Source: Petrolisthes cinctipes
Lineage: Eukaryota; Arthropoda; Malacostraca; Decapoda; Porcellanidae
DNA: 64,000 nucleotides
Assembly (NCBI GenBank): GCA_033782935.1
Contig: JAWQEG010000084.1
Span: forward strand, 1,674,001 to 1,738,000
Direction of reading: 5' to 3'
The position numbers and the translations under genes are program-made. Under the pieces are notes generated by a model. It did not search any database and had not been told where the DNA came from. It saw only the letters and a program-made list of their open reading frames with translations. Position 1 is the stretch's first letter, and each line of letters opens with the position of its first letter. Below are positions 38,782-50,404 of this stretch, piece by piece.

Positions 38782-41212
38782 TGTATGCATATTCTGTACC
38801 CGTTTATATCCCAAATTAAGGCTCAAAACACCCGAAAATTCGATATTTTTGAGTCCCAGAAGCGATCTGTACATGCCTACTCAGTGCTAGAATATTTTCA
38901 AGATATGGGCCCAAAACAGGGTAAAAATTGATATTTTAAGTGCTTAAAGTCGATATGTGCATGCATCTTCTGTACCCGTTTATATATCAAATTCAGGCTC
39001 AATACACCCGAAAATTCAATATTTTTGGGTCCTAGAAGCGATCTGTACATGCCTACTCCGTGTTAGAGTATTTTCAAAATACAGGCCCAAAACATGCTGA
39101 AAATCGATATTTTAGGTGCCCAAAGTCGATATGTGCATGCATCTTCTGTACCCGTTTATATCTCAAATTCAGGCTTAAAACAACCGAAAATTCGATATTT
39201 CTGGGTCCCAGAAGCGATCTGTACATGCCTACTCTGTGTTAGAATATGTTTAAAATACAGGCCCAAAACATGCTGAAAATCAATATTTTAGGTGCCCAAA
39301 GTCAATATGAGTATGCATCTTCTGTACCCGTTTATTTCCCAAATTCAGGCTCAAAACACCCTAAAATTCGATATTTTTGGGTCCCAGAAGCGATCTGTAC
39401 ATGCCTACTCCGTGTTAGAGTATTTTCAATATACAGGCCCAAAACTTGCTTAAAATCGAAATTTTAGGTGCCCAAAGTTAATATGTGTATGCATCTTCTG
39501 TACCCGTTTATTTCCCAAATTCAGGCTCAAAACACTCGAAAATTCGATATTTTTATGTCACAGAAGCGATCTGTACATGCCTACTCCTTGCTAGAATGTT
39601 TTCAAGATAGAGACCCAAAACATAATTAAAATCGATATTTTAGGTGCAAAAAGTCGATATGTTCATGGATCTTCAGTACCCGTTTATATCTCAAATTCAG
39701 TCTCAAAAAAACCCGAAAATTCAACATTTTTGGGTCCCAGAAGCGATCTGTACATGCCTACTCAGTGCTAGAATGTTTTCAAAATATAGGCTCAAAACAT
39801 GCTAAAACTCGATATTTAATGTGTCCAAAGTCGATATGTGCATGCATCTTCTGTATCCGTTTATATCTCAAATTCAAGCTTAAAACACCCGAAAATTCGA
39901 TATTTTTGGGTCCCAGAAGCGATCTGTACATGCTTACTCAGTGCTAGATTTTTTTCAATGTATGGGCCCAAATCATGCCAAAAATTGATATTTTAGGTGC
40001 CCAAAGTCGATATGTGCATGCATCTTCTGTACACGTTTATATCTCAAATTCAGGCTCAAAACACCCGAAAATTCGATATTTTTGGGTCCCAGAAGCGATC
40101 TGTACATGCCTACTCCGTGTTAGAGTATTTTCAAAAAAACAGGCCCAAAACATGCTGAAAATCGATATTTTAGGTGCCCAAAGTCAATATGTGTATGCAT
40201 CTTCTGTACCCGTTTATTTCCAAAATTCAGGCTCAAAACACCCGAAAATTCGATATTTTTTGGTCCCAAAAGCGATCTGTACATGCCTACTCAGTTCTAG
40301 AATATATTGAAGATATGGGCCCAAAACATGCTAAAAATCGATATTTTAAGTGCAAAAAGTCGATATGTGCATGCATCTTCTGTACCCGTTTATATCTCAA
40401 ATTCAGGCTCAAATTACCCGAAAATTAGATAGTTTTGGGTCCCAGAAGCGATCTGTACATGCCTACTCAGTGCTAGAATGTTTTCAAAATATAGGCTCAA
40501 AACATGCTAAAAATCGATATTTTAGGTGTCCAAAGTCGATATGTGCATGCATCTTCTGTACTCGTTTATATCTCAAATTCAGGCTCAAAACACCCGAAAA
40601 TTCGATATTTTTGGGACCCAGAAGCGATCTGTACACGCCTACTCAGTGCTAGAAATTTTACAAAATACAGGCCCAAAACATGCTAAAAATCGATATTTTA
40701 AGTGCAAAAAGTCGATATGTGCATGAATCTTCTGTACCCGTTTACATCCCAAATTCAGGTTTAAAACACTCGAAAATTCGATATTTTTGGGTCACAGAAG
40801 CGATCTGTACATGCCTACTCCTTGCTAGAATGTTTTAAAGATACAGACCCAAAACATAATCAAAATCGATGTTTTAGGTGCAAAAAGTCGATATGTGCAT
40901 GAATCTTCAGTACCCGTTTATATCTCAAATTCAGGCTCAAAACACCCGAAAATTCAATATTTTTGGGTCCCTAAAGCGATGTGTACATGCCTACTCAGTG
41001 CTAGAATGTTTTCAAGATACAGACCCAAAACATACTAAAAATCGATATTTAATGTGTCAAAAGTCAATATGTGCATGCATCTTCTGTACCCGTTTATATC
41101 TCAAATTCAGGCTCAAAACACCCGAAAATTCGATATTTTTGGGTCCCAGAAGCGATCTGTACATGCCTACTCCGTGTTAGAGTATTTTCAATATATAGGC
41201 CCAAAACATGCT

Positions 41213-41300
41213 AAAAATCGATATTATAGGTGCCCAAAGTCGATATGTGCATGCATCTTCTGTACCCGTTTATATCTCAAATTCAGGCTCAAAACACCCG
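41213..41300 (+). repeat. Half-monomer A (88 bp)
   Basis: This is the first 88 bp of the representative monomer, from AAAAATCGAT to AAAACACCCG. Set against the next 88 bp without gaps, this copy matches at 56 of 88 positions; with the majority base at each site it is 60 of 88. The shared blocks keep the same order and spacing: TCGATATTT-like tract, CCCA, CG-AT, TGT-CATGC, and CAGGC-CAAAACA near the end. I infer that an 88-bp ancestor duplicated, and the pair then became the unit of amplification. A and B types are always distinct, so the dimer predates the spread of this array. Confidence 0.82.
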
Positions 41301-41388
41301 AAAATTCGATATTTTTGGGTCCCAGAAGCGTACTGTACATGCCTACTCCGTGTTAGAGTATTTTCACAATACAGGCCCAAAACATGCT
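41301..41388 (+). repeat. Half-monomer B (88 bp)
   Basis: This is the second 88 bp of the representative monomer, from AAAATTCGAT to AAAACATGCT. It is the diverged partner of half A. Its middle, around TACTCCGTGTTAGAG and the following TTTTCAAAATA, is the part least like half A. It is also the most variable segment across the array. Alternatives seen at this place include CTCAGTGCTAGAATG, CTCCTTGCTAGAATG, GAATATATTGAAGATATGG and GCTAGAAATTTTTC. These variants are the easiest labels for following higher-order blocks. Confidence 0.82.
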
Positions 41389-43046
41389 GAAAATCGATAT
41401 TTTGGGTGCCCAAAGTCGATATGTGCATGCATCTTCTGTACCCGTTTATATCTCAAATTCATGCTCAAAACTCCCGAAAATTCTATATTTTTGGGTCCCA
41501 GAAGCGATCTGTACATGCCTATTCCGTGTTAGAGTATTTTCAATATACAGGCCCAAAACATGCTGAAAATCGATATTATAGGTGCTCAAAGTCAATATGT
41601 GTATGCATCTTCTGTACCCGTTTATTTCCCAAATTCAGGCTCAAAACACCCGAAAATTCGATATTTTTGTTTACCAGAAGCGATCTGTACATGCCTACTC
41701 CGTGATAGAGTATTTTCAAAACACAGGCCCAAAACATGCTCAAAATCGATATTTTGGGTGCCCAAAGTCGATATGTGCATGCATCTTCTGTACCCGTTTA
41801 CATCCCAAATTCAGGTTTAAAACACTCGAAAATTCGATATTTTTGGGTCACAGAAGCGACCTGTACATGCCTACTCCGTGTTAGAGTGTTTTCAAAAATA
41901 CAGGCCCAAAACATGCTGAAAATCTATATTTTAGGTGCACAAAGTCAATATGTGTATGCATCTTCTGTATCTGTTTATATCCCAAATTCAGACTCAAAAC
42001 ACCCTAAAATTCGACATTTTTGGGTCCCAGAAGTGATCTGTACATGCCTACTCAGTGCTAGAATGTTTTCAAAATATACGCCCAAAACATGCTAAAAATC
42101 TATATTTTAGGTGCCCAAAGTCGATATGTCAATGCATCTTCTGTACCCGTTTATATCTCAAATTCAGGCTCAAAACACACGAAAATTCGATATTTTTGTG
42201 TCCCAGAAGCGATCTGTACATGCCTACTCCGTGTTAGATTATTTTCAAAATACAAACTCAAAATATGCTCAAAATCGATATTTTGGGTGCCCAAAGTCAA
42301 TATGTGCATGCATCTTCTTTACCCGTTTATATCCCAAATTCAGGTTCAAAACACTCTAAAACTCGATATTTTTGGGTTCCAGAAGCGATCTGTACATGCG
42401 TACTCAGTGCTAGAATATTTTCAAAATGTAGGCCCAAAACATGCTAAAAATCGATATTTTGGGTGCCCAAAGTCGATATGTGCATGCATCTTCTGTACCC
42501 GTTTATATCTCAAAATAAGGCTCAAAACTCCCGAAAATTCGATATTTTTGGGTCCAAGAAGCGATCTGTACATGCCTTCTCCGTGTAAGAGTATTTTCAA
42601 TATACAGGCCCAAAACATGCTGAAAATCGATATTTTAGTTGCCCAAAGGCAATATGTGTATGCATCTTCTGTACCCGTTTATATCTCAAATTAAGGCTCA
42701 AAACACCCGAAAATTCGATATTTTTGGGTCCTAGAAGAGAACTGTACATGCCTACTCAGTGCTAGAATATATTGAAGATATGGGCCCAAAACATGCTAAA
42801 AATCGATATTTTAGGTGCCCAAAGTCGATATGTACATTAATCTTCTGTACCCGTTTATATCTCAAATTCAGGTTCAGAACACCCGAAAATTCGATATTTT
42901 TGGGTCCCAGAAGCGATCTGTACATGCCTACTCAGTGCTAGAATGTTTTCAAAATATAGGCTCAAAACATGCTAAAAATCGATATTTTAGGTGTCCAAAG
43001 TCGATATGTGCATGCATCTTCTGTACCCGTTTATATCTCAAATTCA

Positions 43047-45686
43047 GGCTCAAAACACCCGAAAATTCGATATTTTTTGGTCCCAGAAGCGATCTGTACA
43101 TGCCTACTCAGTGCTAGAAATTTTTCAAAATACAGGCCCAAAACATGCTAAAAATCGATATTTTAAGTGCAAAAAGTCGATATGTGCATGCATCTTCTGT
43201 AACCGTTTACATCCCAAATTCAGGTTTAAAACACTCGAAAATTCGATATTTTTGGGTCACAGAAGCGATCTGTACATGCCTACTCCTTGCTAGAATGTTT
43301 TAAAGATACAGACCCAAAACATAATCAAAATCGATATTTTATGTGCAAAAAGTCGATATGTGCATTAATCTTCAGTACCCGTTTATATCTCAAATTCAGG
43401 CTCAAAACACCCGAAAATTCAATATTTTTGGGTCCCTAAAGCGATGTGTACATGCCTACTCAGTGCTAGAATGTTTTCAAGATACAGACCCAAAAAATGC
43501 TAAAAATCGATATTTAATGTGTCCAAAGTCAATATGTGCATGCATCTTCTGTACCCGTTTATATCTCAAAATCAGGCTCAAAACTCCCGAAAATTCGATA
43601 TTTTTGGGTCCAAGAAGCGATCTGTACATGCCTACTCCGTGTTAGAGTATTTTCAATATATAGGCCCAAAACATGCTAAAAATCGTTATTATAGGTGCCC
43701 AAAGTCGATATGTCCATGCATCTTCTGTACCCGTTTATATCTCAAATTCAGGCTCAAAACACCCGAAAATTCGATATTTTTGAGTCCCAGAAGCGATCTG
43801 TACATGCCTACTCAGTGCTAGAATATTTTCAAGATATGGGCCCAAAACAGGGTAAAAATTGATATTTTAAGTGCTTAAAGTCGATATGTGCATGCATCTT
43901 CTGTACCCGTTTATATCTCAAATTCAGGCTCAATACACCCGAAAATTCGATATTTTTGGGTCCTAGAAGCGATCTGTACATGCCTACTCCGTGTTAGAGT
44001 ATTTTCAAAATACAGGCGCAAAACATGCTGGAAATTAATATTTTTGGTGCCCAAAGTCAATATGTGTATTCTTCTTCTGTACCCGTTTATATCCCAAATT
44101 CAGGCTCAAAACACTTGAAAATTCGATATTTTTGGGTCCCAGAAGCGATCTATATATGCCTACACAGTGCTAGAATATTGTCAAGATATACGCCCAAAAC
44201 ATGCTAAAAATCGATATTTTAGGTGCCCAAAGTCGATATGTGCATGCATCTTCTGTACCCGTTTATATCTCAAATTCAGGCTCAAAACACCCTAAAATTC
44301 GATATCTTTGTGTGCTAGATGCGATCTGTACATGCCTACTCCGTGTTAGAGTATTTTCAAAATACAGGCCCAAAACATGCTCAAAATCGATATTTTAGGT
44401 GCCCAAAGTCGATGTGTGCATGCATCTTCTGTACCCGTTTATTTCCCAAATTCAGGTTCAAAACACTCTAAAATTCGATATCTTTGTGTCCCAGAAGCGA
44501 TCTGTACATGCCTACTCCGTGTTAGAGTATTTTCAATATACAGGCCCAAAACATGCTAAAAATCGATATCATAGGAGCCCAAAGTTGATATGTGCATGCA
44601 TCTTCTGTACCCGTTTATATCTCAAATTCAGGCTCAAAACACCCGAAAATTCGATATTTTTGGGTCCAAGAAGCGTACTGTACATGCCTACTCCGTGTTA
44701 GAGTATTTTCAAAATACAGGCACAAAACATGCTGAAAATCGATATTTTGGGTGCCCAAAGTCGATATGTGCATGCATCTTCTGTACCCGTTTATATCTCA
44801 AAATCAAGCTCAAAACTCCCGAAAATTCGATATTTTTGGGTCCCAGAAGCGATCTGTACATGCCTACTCAGTGCTAGAATATTTTCAAGATATGGGCCCA
44901 AAACAGGGTAAAAATTGATATTTTAAGTGCCTAAAGTCGATATGTGCATGCATCTTCTGTACCCGTTTATATCTCAAATTCAGGTTCAATACACCCGAAA
45001 ATTCGATATTTTTGGGTCCTAGAAGCGATCTGTACATGCCTACTCCGTGTTAGAGTATTTTCAATATACAGGCCCAAAACTTGCTTAAAATCTATATTTT
45101 AGGTGCCCAAAGTTAATATGTGTATGCATCTTCTGTACCCGTTTATTTCCAAAATTCAGGCTCAAAACACACGAAAATTCGATATTTTTATGTCACAGAA
45201 GCTATCTGTACATGCCTACTCCTTGCTAGAATGTTTTCAAGATACAGATCCAAAACATAATCAAAATCGATATTTTAGGTGCAAAAAGTCGATATGTTCA
45301 TGGATCTTCAGTACCCGTTTATATCTCAAATTCAGTCTCAAAAAACCCGAAAATTCAACATTTTTGGGTCCCAGAAGCGATCTGTACATGCCTACTCAGT
45401 GCTAGAATGTTTTCAAAATATAGGCTCATAAAATGCTAAAACTCGATATTTAATGTGTCCAAAGTCGATATGTGTATGCATCTTCTGTATCCGTTTATAT
45501 CTCAAATTCAAGCTTAAAACACCCGAAAATTCGATATTTTTGGGTCCCAGAAGCGATCTGTACATGCTTACTCAGTGCTAGATTTTTTTCAATGTATGGG
45601 CCCAAATCATGCTAAAAATCGATATTTTAGGTGCCCAAAGTCGATATGTGCATGCATCTTCTGTACACGTTTATATCTCAAATTCA
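43047..45686. repeat. 15-monomer duplication, unit 1 (2640 bp)
   Basis: This unit is followed directly by unit 2 at an offset of exactly 2640 bp, 15 monomers. By eye the two differ at only three bases, near 43202, 43342 and 43366, all in the first 320 bp; the remaining 2.3 kb look identical. At all three sites the matching positions of the 12-kb copy 2 (near 55350, 55490, 55514) agree with unit 2, so the changes are private to unit 1. The left boundary is ambiguous over about 20 bp because neighbouring sequence is also shared. Confidence 0.95.
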
Positions 45687-48326
45687 GGCTCAAAACACCC
45701 GAAAATTCGATATTTTTTGGTCCCAGAAGCGATCTGTACATGCCTACTCAGTGCTAGAAATTTTTCAAAATACAGGCCCAAAACATGCTAAAAATCGATA
45801 TTTTAAGTGCAAAAAGTCGATATGTGCATGCATCTTCTGTACCCGTTTACATCCCAAATTCAGGTTTAAAACACTCGAAAATTCGATATTTTTGGGTCAC
45901 AGAAGCGATCTGTACATGCCTACTCCTTGCTAGAATGTTTTAAAGATACAGACCCAAAACATAATCAAAATCGATATTTTAGGTGCAAAAAGTCGATATG
46001 TGCATGAATCTTCAGTACCCGTTTATATCTCAAATTCAGGCTCAAAACACCCGAAAATTCAATATTTTTGGGTCCCTAAAGCGATGTGTACATGCCTACT
46101 CAGTGCTAGAATGTTTTCAAGATACAGACCCAAAAAATGCTAAAAATCGATATTTAATGTGTCCAAAGTCAATATGTGCATGCATCTTCTGTACCCGTTT
46201 ATATCTCAAAATCAGGCTCAAAACTCCCGAAAATTCGATATTTTTGGGTCCAAGAAGCGATCTGTACATGCCTACTCCGTGTTAGAGTATTTTCAATATA
46301 TAGGCCCAAAACATGCTAAAAATCGTTATTATAGGTGCCCAAAGTCGATATGTCCATGCATCTTCTGTACCCGTTTATATCTCAAATTCAGGCTCAAAAC
46401 ACCCGAAAATTCGATATTTTTGAGTCCCAGAAGCGATCTGTACATGCCTACTCAGTGCTAGAATATTTTCAAGATATGGGCCCAAAACAGGGTAAAAATT
46501 GATATTTTAAGTGCTTAAAGTCGATATGTGCATGCATCTTCTGTACCCGTTTATATCTCAAATTCAGGCTCAATACACCCGAAAATTCGATATTTTTGGG
46601 TCCTAGAAGCGATCTGTACATGCCTACTCCGTGTTAGAGTATTTTCAAAATACAGGCGCAAAACATGCTGGAAATTAATATTTTTGGTGCCCAAAGTCAA
46701 TATGTGTATTCTTCTTCTGTACCCGTTTATATCCCAAATTCAGGCTCAAAACACTTGAAAATTCGATATTTTTGGGTCCCAGAAGCGATCTATATATGCC
46801 TACACAGTGCTAGAATATTGTCAAGATATACGCCCAAAACATGCTAAAAATCGATATTTTAGGTGCCCAAAGTCGATATGTGCATGCATCTTCTGTACCC
46901 GTTTATATCTCAAATTCAGGCTCAAAACACCCTAAAATTCGATATCTTTGTGTGCTAGATGCGATCTGTACATGCCTACTCCGTGTTAGAGTATTTTCAA
47001 AATACAGGCCCAAAACATGCTCAAAATCGATATTTTAGGTGCCCAAAGTCGATGTGTGCATGCATCTTCTGTACCCGTTTATTTCCCAAATTCAGGTTCA
47101 AAACACTCTAAAATTCGATATCTTTGTGTCCCAGAAGCGATCTGTACATGCCTACTCCGTGTTAGAGTATTTTCAATATACAGGCCCAAAACATGCTAAA
47201 AATCGATATCATAGGAGCCCAAAGTTGATATGTGCATGCATCTTCTGTACCCGTTTATATCTCAAATTCAGGCTCAAAACACCCGAAAATTCGATATTTT
47301 TGGGTCCAAGAAGCGTACTGTACATGCCTACTCCGTGTTAGAGTATTTTCAAAATACAGGCACAAAACATGCTGAAAATCGATATTTTGGGTGCCCAAAG
47401 TCGATATGTGCATGCATCTTCTGTACCCGTTTATATCTCAAAATCAAGCTCAAAACTCCCGAAAATTCGATATTTTTGGGTCCCAGAAGCGATCTGTACA
47501 TGCCTACTCAGTGCTAGAATATTTTCAAGATATGGGCCCAAAACAGGGTAAAAATTGATATTTTAAGTGCCTAAAGTCGATATGTGCATGCATCTTCTGT
47601 ACCCGTTTATATCTCAAATTCAGGTTCAATACACCCGAAAATTCGATATTTTTGGGTCCTAGAAGCGATCTGTACATGCCTACTCCGTGTTAGAGTATTT
47701 TCAATATACAGGCCCAAAACTTGCTTAAAATCTATATTTTAGGTGCCCAAAGTTAATATGTGTATGCATCTTCTGTACCCGTTTATTTCCAAAATTCAGG
47801 CTCAAAACACACGAAAATTCGATATTTTTATGTCACAGAAGCTATCTGTACATGCCTACTCCTTGCTAGAATGTTTTCAAGATACAGATCCAAAACATAA
47901 TCAAAATCGATATTTTAGGTGCAAAAAGTCGATATGTTCATGGATCTTCAGTACCCGTTTATATCTCAAATTCAGTCTCAAAAAACCCGAAAATTCAACA
48001 TTTTTGGGTCCCAGAAGCGATCTGTACATGCCTACTCAGTGCTAGAATGTTTTCAAAATATAGGCTCATAAAATGCTAAAACTCGATATTTAATGTGTCC
48101 AAAGTCGATATGTGTATGCATCTTCTGTATCCGTTTATATCTCAAATTCAAGCTTAAAACACCCGAAAATTCGATATTTTTGGGTCCCAGAAGCGATCTG
48201 TACATGCTTACTCAGTGCTAGATTTTTTTCAATGTATGGGCCCAAATCATGCTAAAAATCGATATTTTAGGTGCCCAAAGTCGATATGTGCATGCATCTT
48301 CTGTACACGTTTATATCTCAAATTCA
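45687..48326. repeat. 15-monomer duplication, unit 2 (2640 bp)
   Basis: This is the second copy of 43047-45686. It ends where AATTCATGCTC replaces AATTCAGGCTC and TTTTTGTGTCC replaces TTTTTTGGTCC, at 48327. It includes two ACAGGGTAAAAATTG monomers, the GCTGGAAATTAAT type, CGATATCATAGGAGCCC and the TAGATTTTTTTCAATG monomer. The corresponding stretch in the second 12-kb copy is present only once. Confidence 0.95.
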
Positions 48327-48644
48327 TGCTCAAAACACCCGAAAATTCGATATTTTTGTGTCCCAGAAGCGATCTGTACATGCCTACTCCGTGTTAGAGT
48401 ATTTTCAAAAATACAGGCTTAAAACATGCTGAAAATCAATATTTTAGGTGCCCAAAGTCGATATGTGCATGCATCTTCTGTACCCGTTTATATCTCAAAT
48501 TCAGGTTCAGAACACCCGAAAATTCGATATTTTTGGGTCCCAGAAGCGATCTGTACATGCCTACTCCGTGTTAAAGTATTTTCAATATACAGGCACAAAA
48601 CATGCTGAAAATCGATATTTTAGGTGCCCAAAGTCAATATGTGT

Positions 48645-49524
48645 ATGCATCTTCTGTACCCGTTTATTTCCAAAATTCAGGCTCAAAACACCCGAAAATT
48701 CGATATTTTTTGGTCCCAGAAGCGATCTGTACATGCCTACTCAGTTCTAGAATATATTGAAGATATGGGCCCAAAACATGCTAAAAATCGATATTTTAAG
48801 TGCAAAAAGTCGATATGTGTATGCATCTTCTGTACCCGTTTATATCTCAAATTCAGGCTCAAAACACCCGAAAATTCGATATTTTTGGGTCCCAGAAGCG
48901 ATCTGTACATGCCTACTCCGTGTTAGAGTATTTTCAAAATACAGGCGCAAAACATGCTGGAAATTAATATTTTTGGTGCCCAAAGTCAATATGTGTATTC
49001 ATCTTCTGTACCCATTTATATCCCAAATTCAGGCTCAAAACACTTGAAAATTCGATATTTTTGGGTCCCAGAAGCGATCTATATATGCCTACACATTGCT
49101 AGAATATTGTCAAGATATACGCCCAAAACATGCTAAAAATCGATATTTTAGGTGCCCAAAGTCAATATGTGCATGCATCTTCTGTACCCGTTTATATCTC
49201 AAATTCAGGCTTAAAACACACGAAAATTCGATATTTTTGTGTCCCAGATGCGATCTGTACATGCCTACTCCGTGTTAGAGTATTTTCAAAATGTAGGCCC
49301 AAAACCGGCTAAAAATCGATATTTTGGGTGCCCAAAGTCGATATGTGCATGCATCTTCTGTACCCGTTTATATCTCAAATTCAGGTTCAAAACTCCCGAA
49401 AATTCGATATTTTTGGGTCCCAGAAGCGATCTGTACATGCCTACTCCGTGTTAGAGTATTTTCAATATACAGGCCCAAAACATGCTAAAAATCGATATTA
49501 TAGGAGCCCAAAGTTGATATGTGC
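48645..49524. repeat. 5-monomer duplication, unit 1 (880 bp)
   Basis: This is followed by unit 2 at an offset of exactly 880 bp. About five substitutions separate them by eye: TTTTTTGG versus TTTTTGGG, GATATTTT versus GATAATTT, GTCAATATG versus GTCGATATG, CATCTTCTG versus CATATTCTG, and GCCTAC versus GCTTAC. Both carry the local marker TACCCATTTATATCCC, where the usual CCCGTTT has lost its CpG. The same pair is present in the second 12-kb copy at about 59210-60969. Confidence 0.93.
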
Positions 49525-50404
49525 ATGCATCTTCTGTACCCGTTTATTTCCAAAATTCAGGCTCAAAACACCCGAAAATTCGATATTTTTGGGTCCCAGA
49601 AGCGATCTGTACATGCCTACTCAGTTCTAGAATATATTGAAGATATGGGCCCAAAACATGCTAAAAATCGATATTTTAAGTGCAAAAAGTCGATATGTGT
49701 ATGCATCTTCTGTACCCGTTTATATCTCAAATTCAGGCTCAAAACACCCGAAAATTCGATATTTTTGGGTCCCAGAAGCGATCTGTACATGCCTACTCCG
49801 TGTTAGAGTATTTTCAAAATACAGGCGCAAAACATGCTGGAAATTAATATTTTTGGTGCCCAAAGTCAATATGTGTATTCATCTTCTGTACCCATTTATA
49901 TCCCAAATTCAGGCTCAAAACACTTGAAAATTCGATAATTTTGGGTCCCAGAAGCGATCTATATATGCCTACACATTGCTAGAATATTGTCAAGATATAC
50001 GCCCAAAACATGCTAAAAATCGATATTTTAGGTGCCCAAAGTCGATATGTGCATGCATATTCTGTACCCGTTTATATCTCAAATTCAGGCTTAAAACACA
50101 CGAAAATTCGATATTTTTGTGTCCCAGATGCGATCTGTACATGCTTACTCCGTGTTAGAGTATTTTCAAAATGTAGGCCCAAAACCGGCTAAAAATCGAT
50201 ATTTTGGGTGCCCAAAGTCGATATGTGCATGCATCTTCTGTACCCGTTTATATCTCAAATTCAGGTTCAAAACTCCCGAAAATTCGATATTTTTGGGTCC
50301 CAGAAGCGATCTGTACATGCCTACTCCGTGTTAGAGTATTTTCAATATACAGGCCCAAAACATGCTAAAAATCGATATTATAGGAGCCCAAAGTTGATAT
50401 GTGC
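49525..50404. repeat. 5-monomer duplication, unit 2 (880 bp)
   Basis: This is the second copy of 48645-49524. The GATAATTTTGGG change near 49935 recurs near 60500 in the other 12-kb copy, which places the 880-bp duplication before the 12-kb duplication. CATATTCTG near 50057 is not shared with 60622 and arose later or was corrected there. Confidence 0.93.

Larger units (their letters stand above)
41213..41388 (+). repeat. Representative satellite monomer (176 bp)
   Basis: This copy lies close to the majority sequence and shows the layout of one unit, taken to begin at AAAAATCGAT. Landmarks in order are the AT tract AAAAATCGATATTATA, CCCAAAGTCGATATG, the self-complementary core TGCATGCA, TACCCGTTTATATC, CAGGCTCAAAACACCCG, a second AT tract AAAATTCGATATTTTT, GGGTCCCAGAAGCG, CTGTACATGCC, TACTCCGTGTTAGAG and CAGGCCCAAAACATGCT. 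Relative to my consensus it has four substitutions: ATTATA for ATTTTA, two changes in GCGTACT for GCGATCT, and CACAAT for CAAAAT. The start point of a circular repeat is arbitrary; I chose it to bring out the two-half structure. Confidence 0.9.

Noticed and set aside
41240..41260. Regulatory palindromes such as TGCATGCA, TGTACA and ATCGAT
   Set aside because: They are short self-complementary words present in nearly every monomer. Without a gene nearby there is no ground for calling them operators or promoters.
41213..41300. Further division of the 88-bp half into two 44-bp units
   Set aside because: The two 44-bp parts of half A show no convincing alignment by eye.
41213..41388. CENP-B box
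   Set aside because: I looked for the conserved TTCG----A--CGGG pattern in the consensus on both strands. AATTCGATATTTTTGGG and similar segments do not fit its core spacing.
42089..42694. Open frame of about 200 codons, repeated at 54237-54842, and many frames of 60, 100 and 166 codons on the + strand
   Set aside because: These follow from the repeat. 176 is not a multiple of three, so each frame passes through the monomer in all three phases, and stops recur at fixed sites (TGA or TAA in CATGCTGA or CATGCTAA, TAG in TGTTAG or GCTAG). That yields recurring lengths of 183 and 303 nt. The longer ones arise where a substitution removes a stop or an indel changes frame. There is no codon pattern, no gene context, and many begin at GTG.
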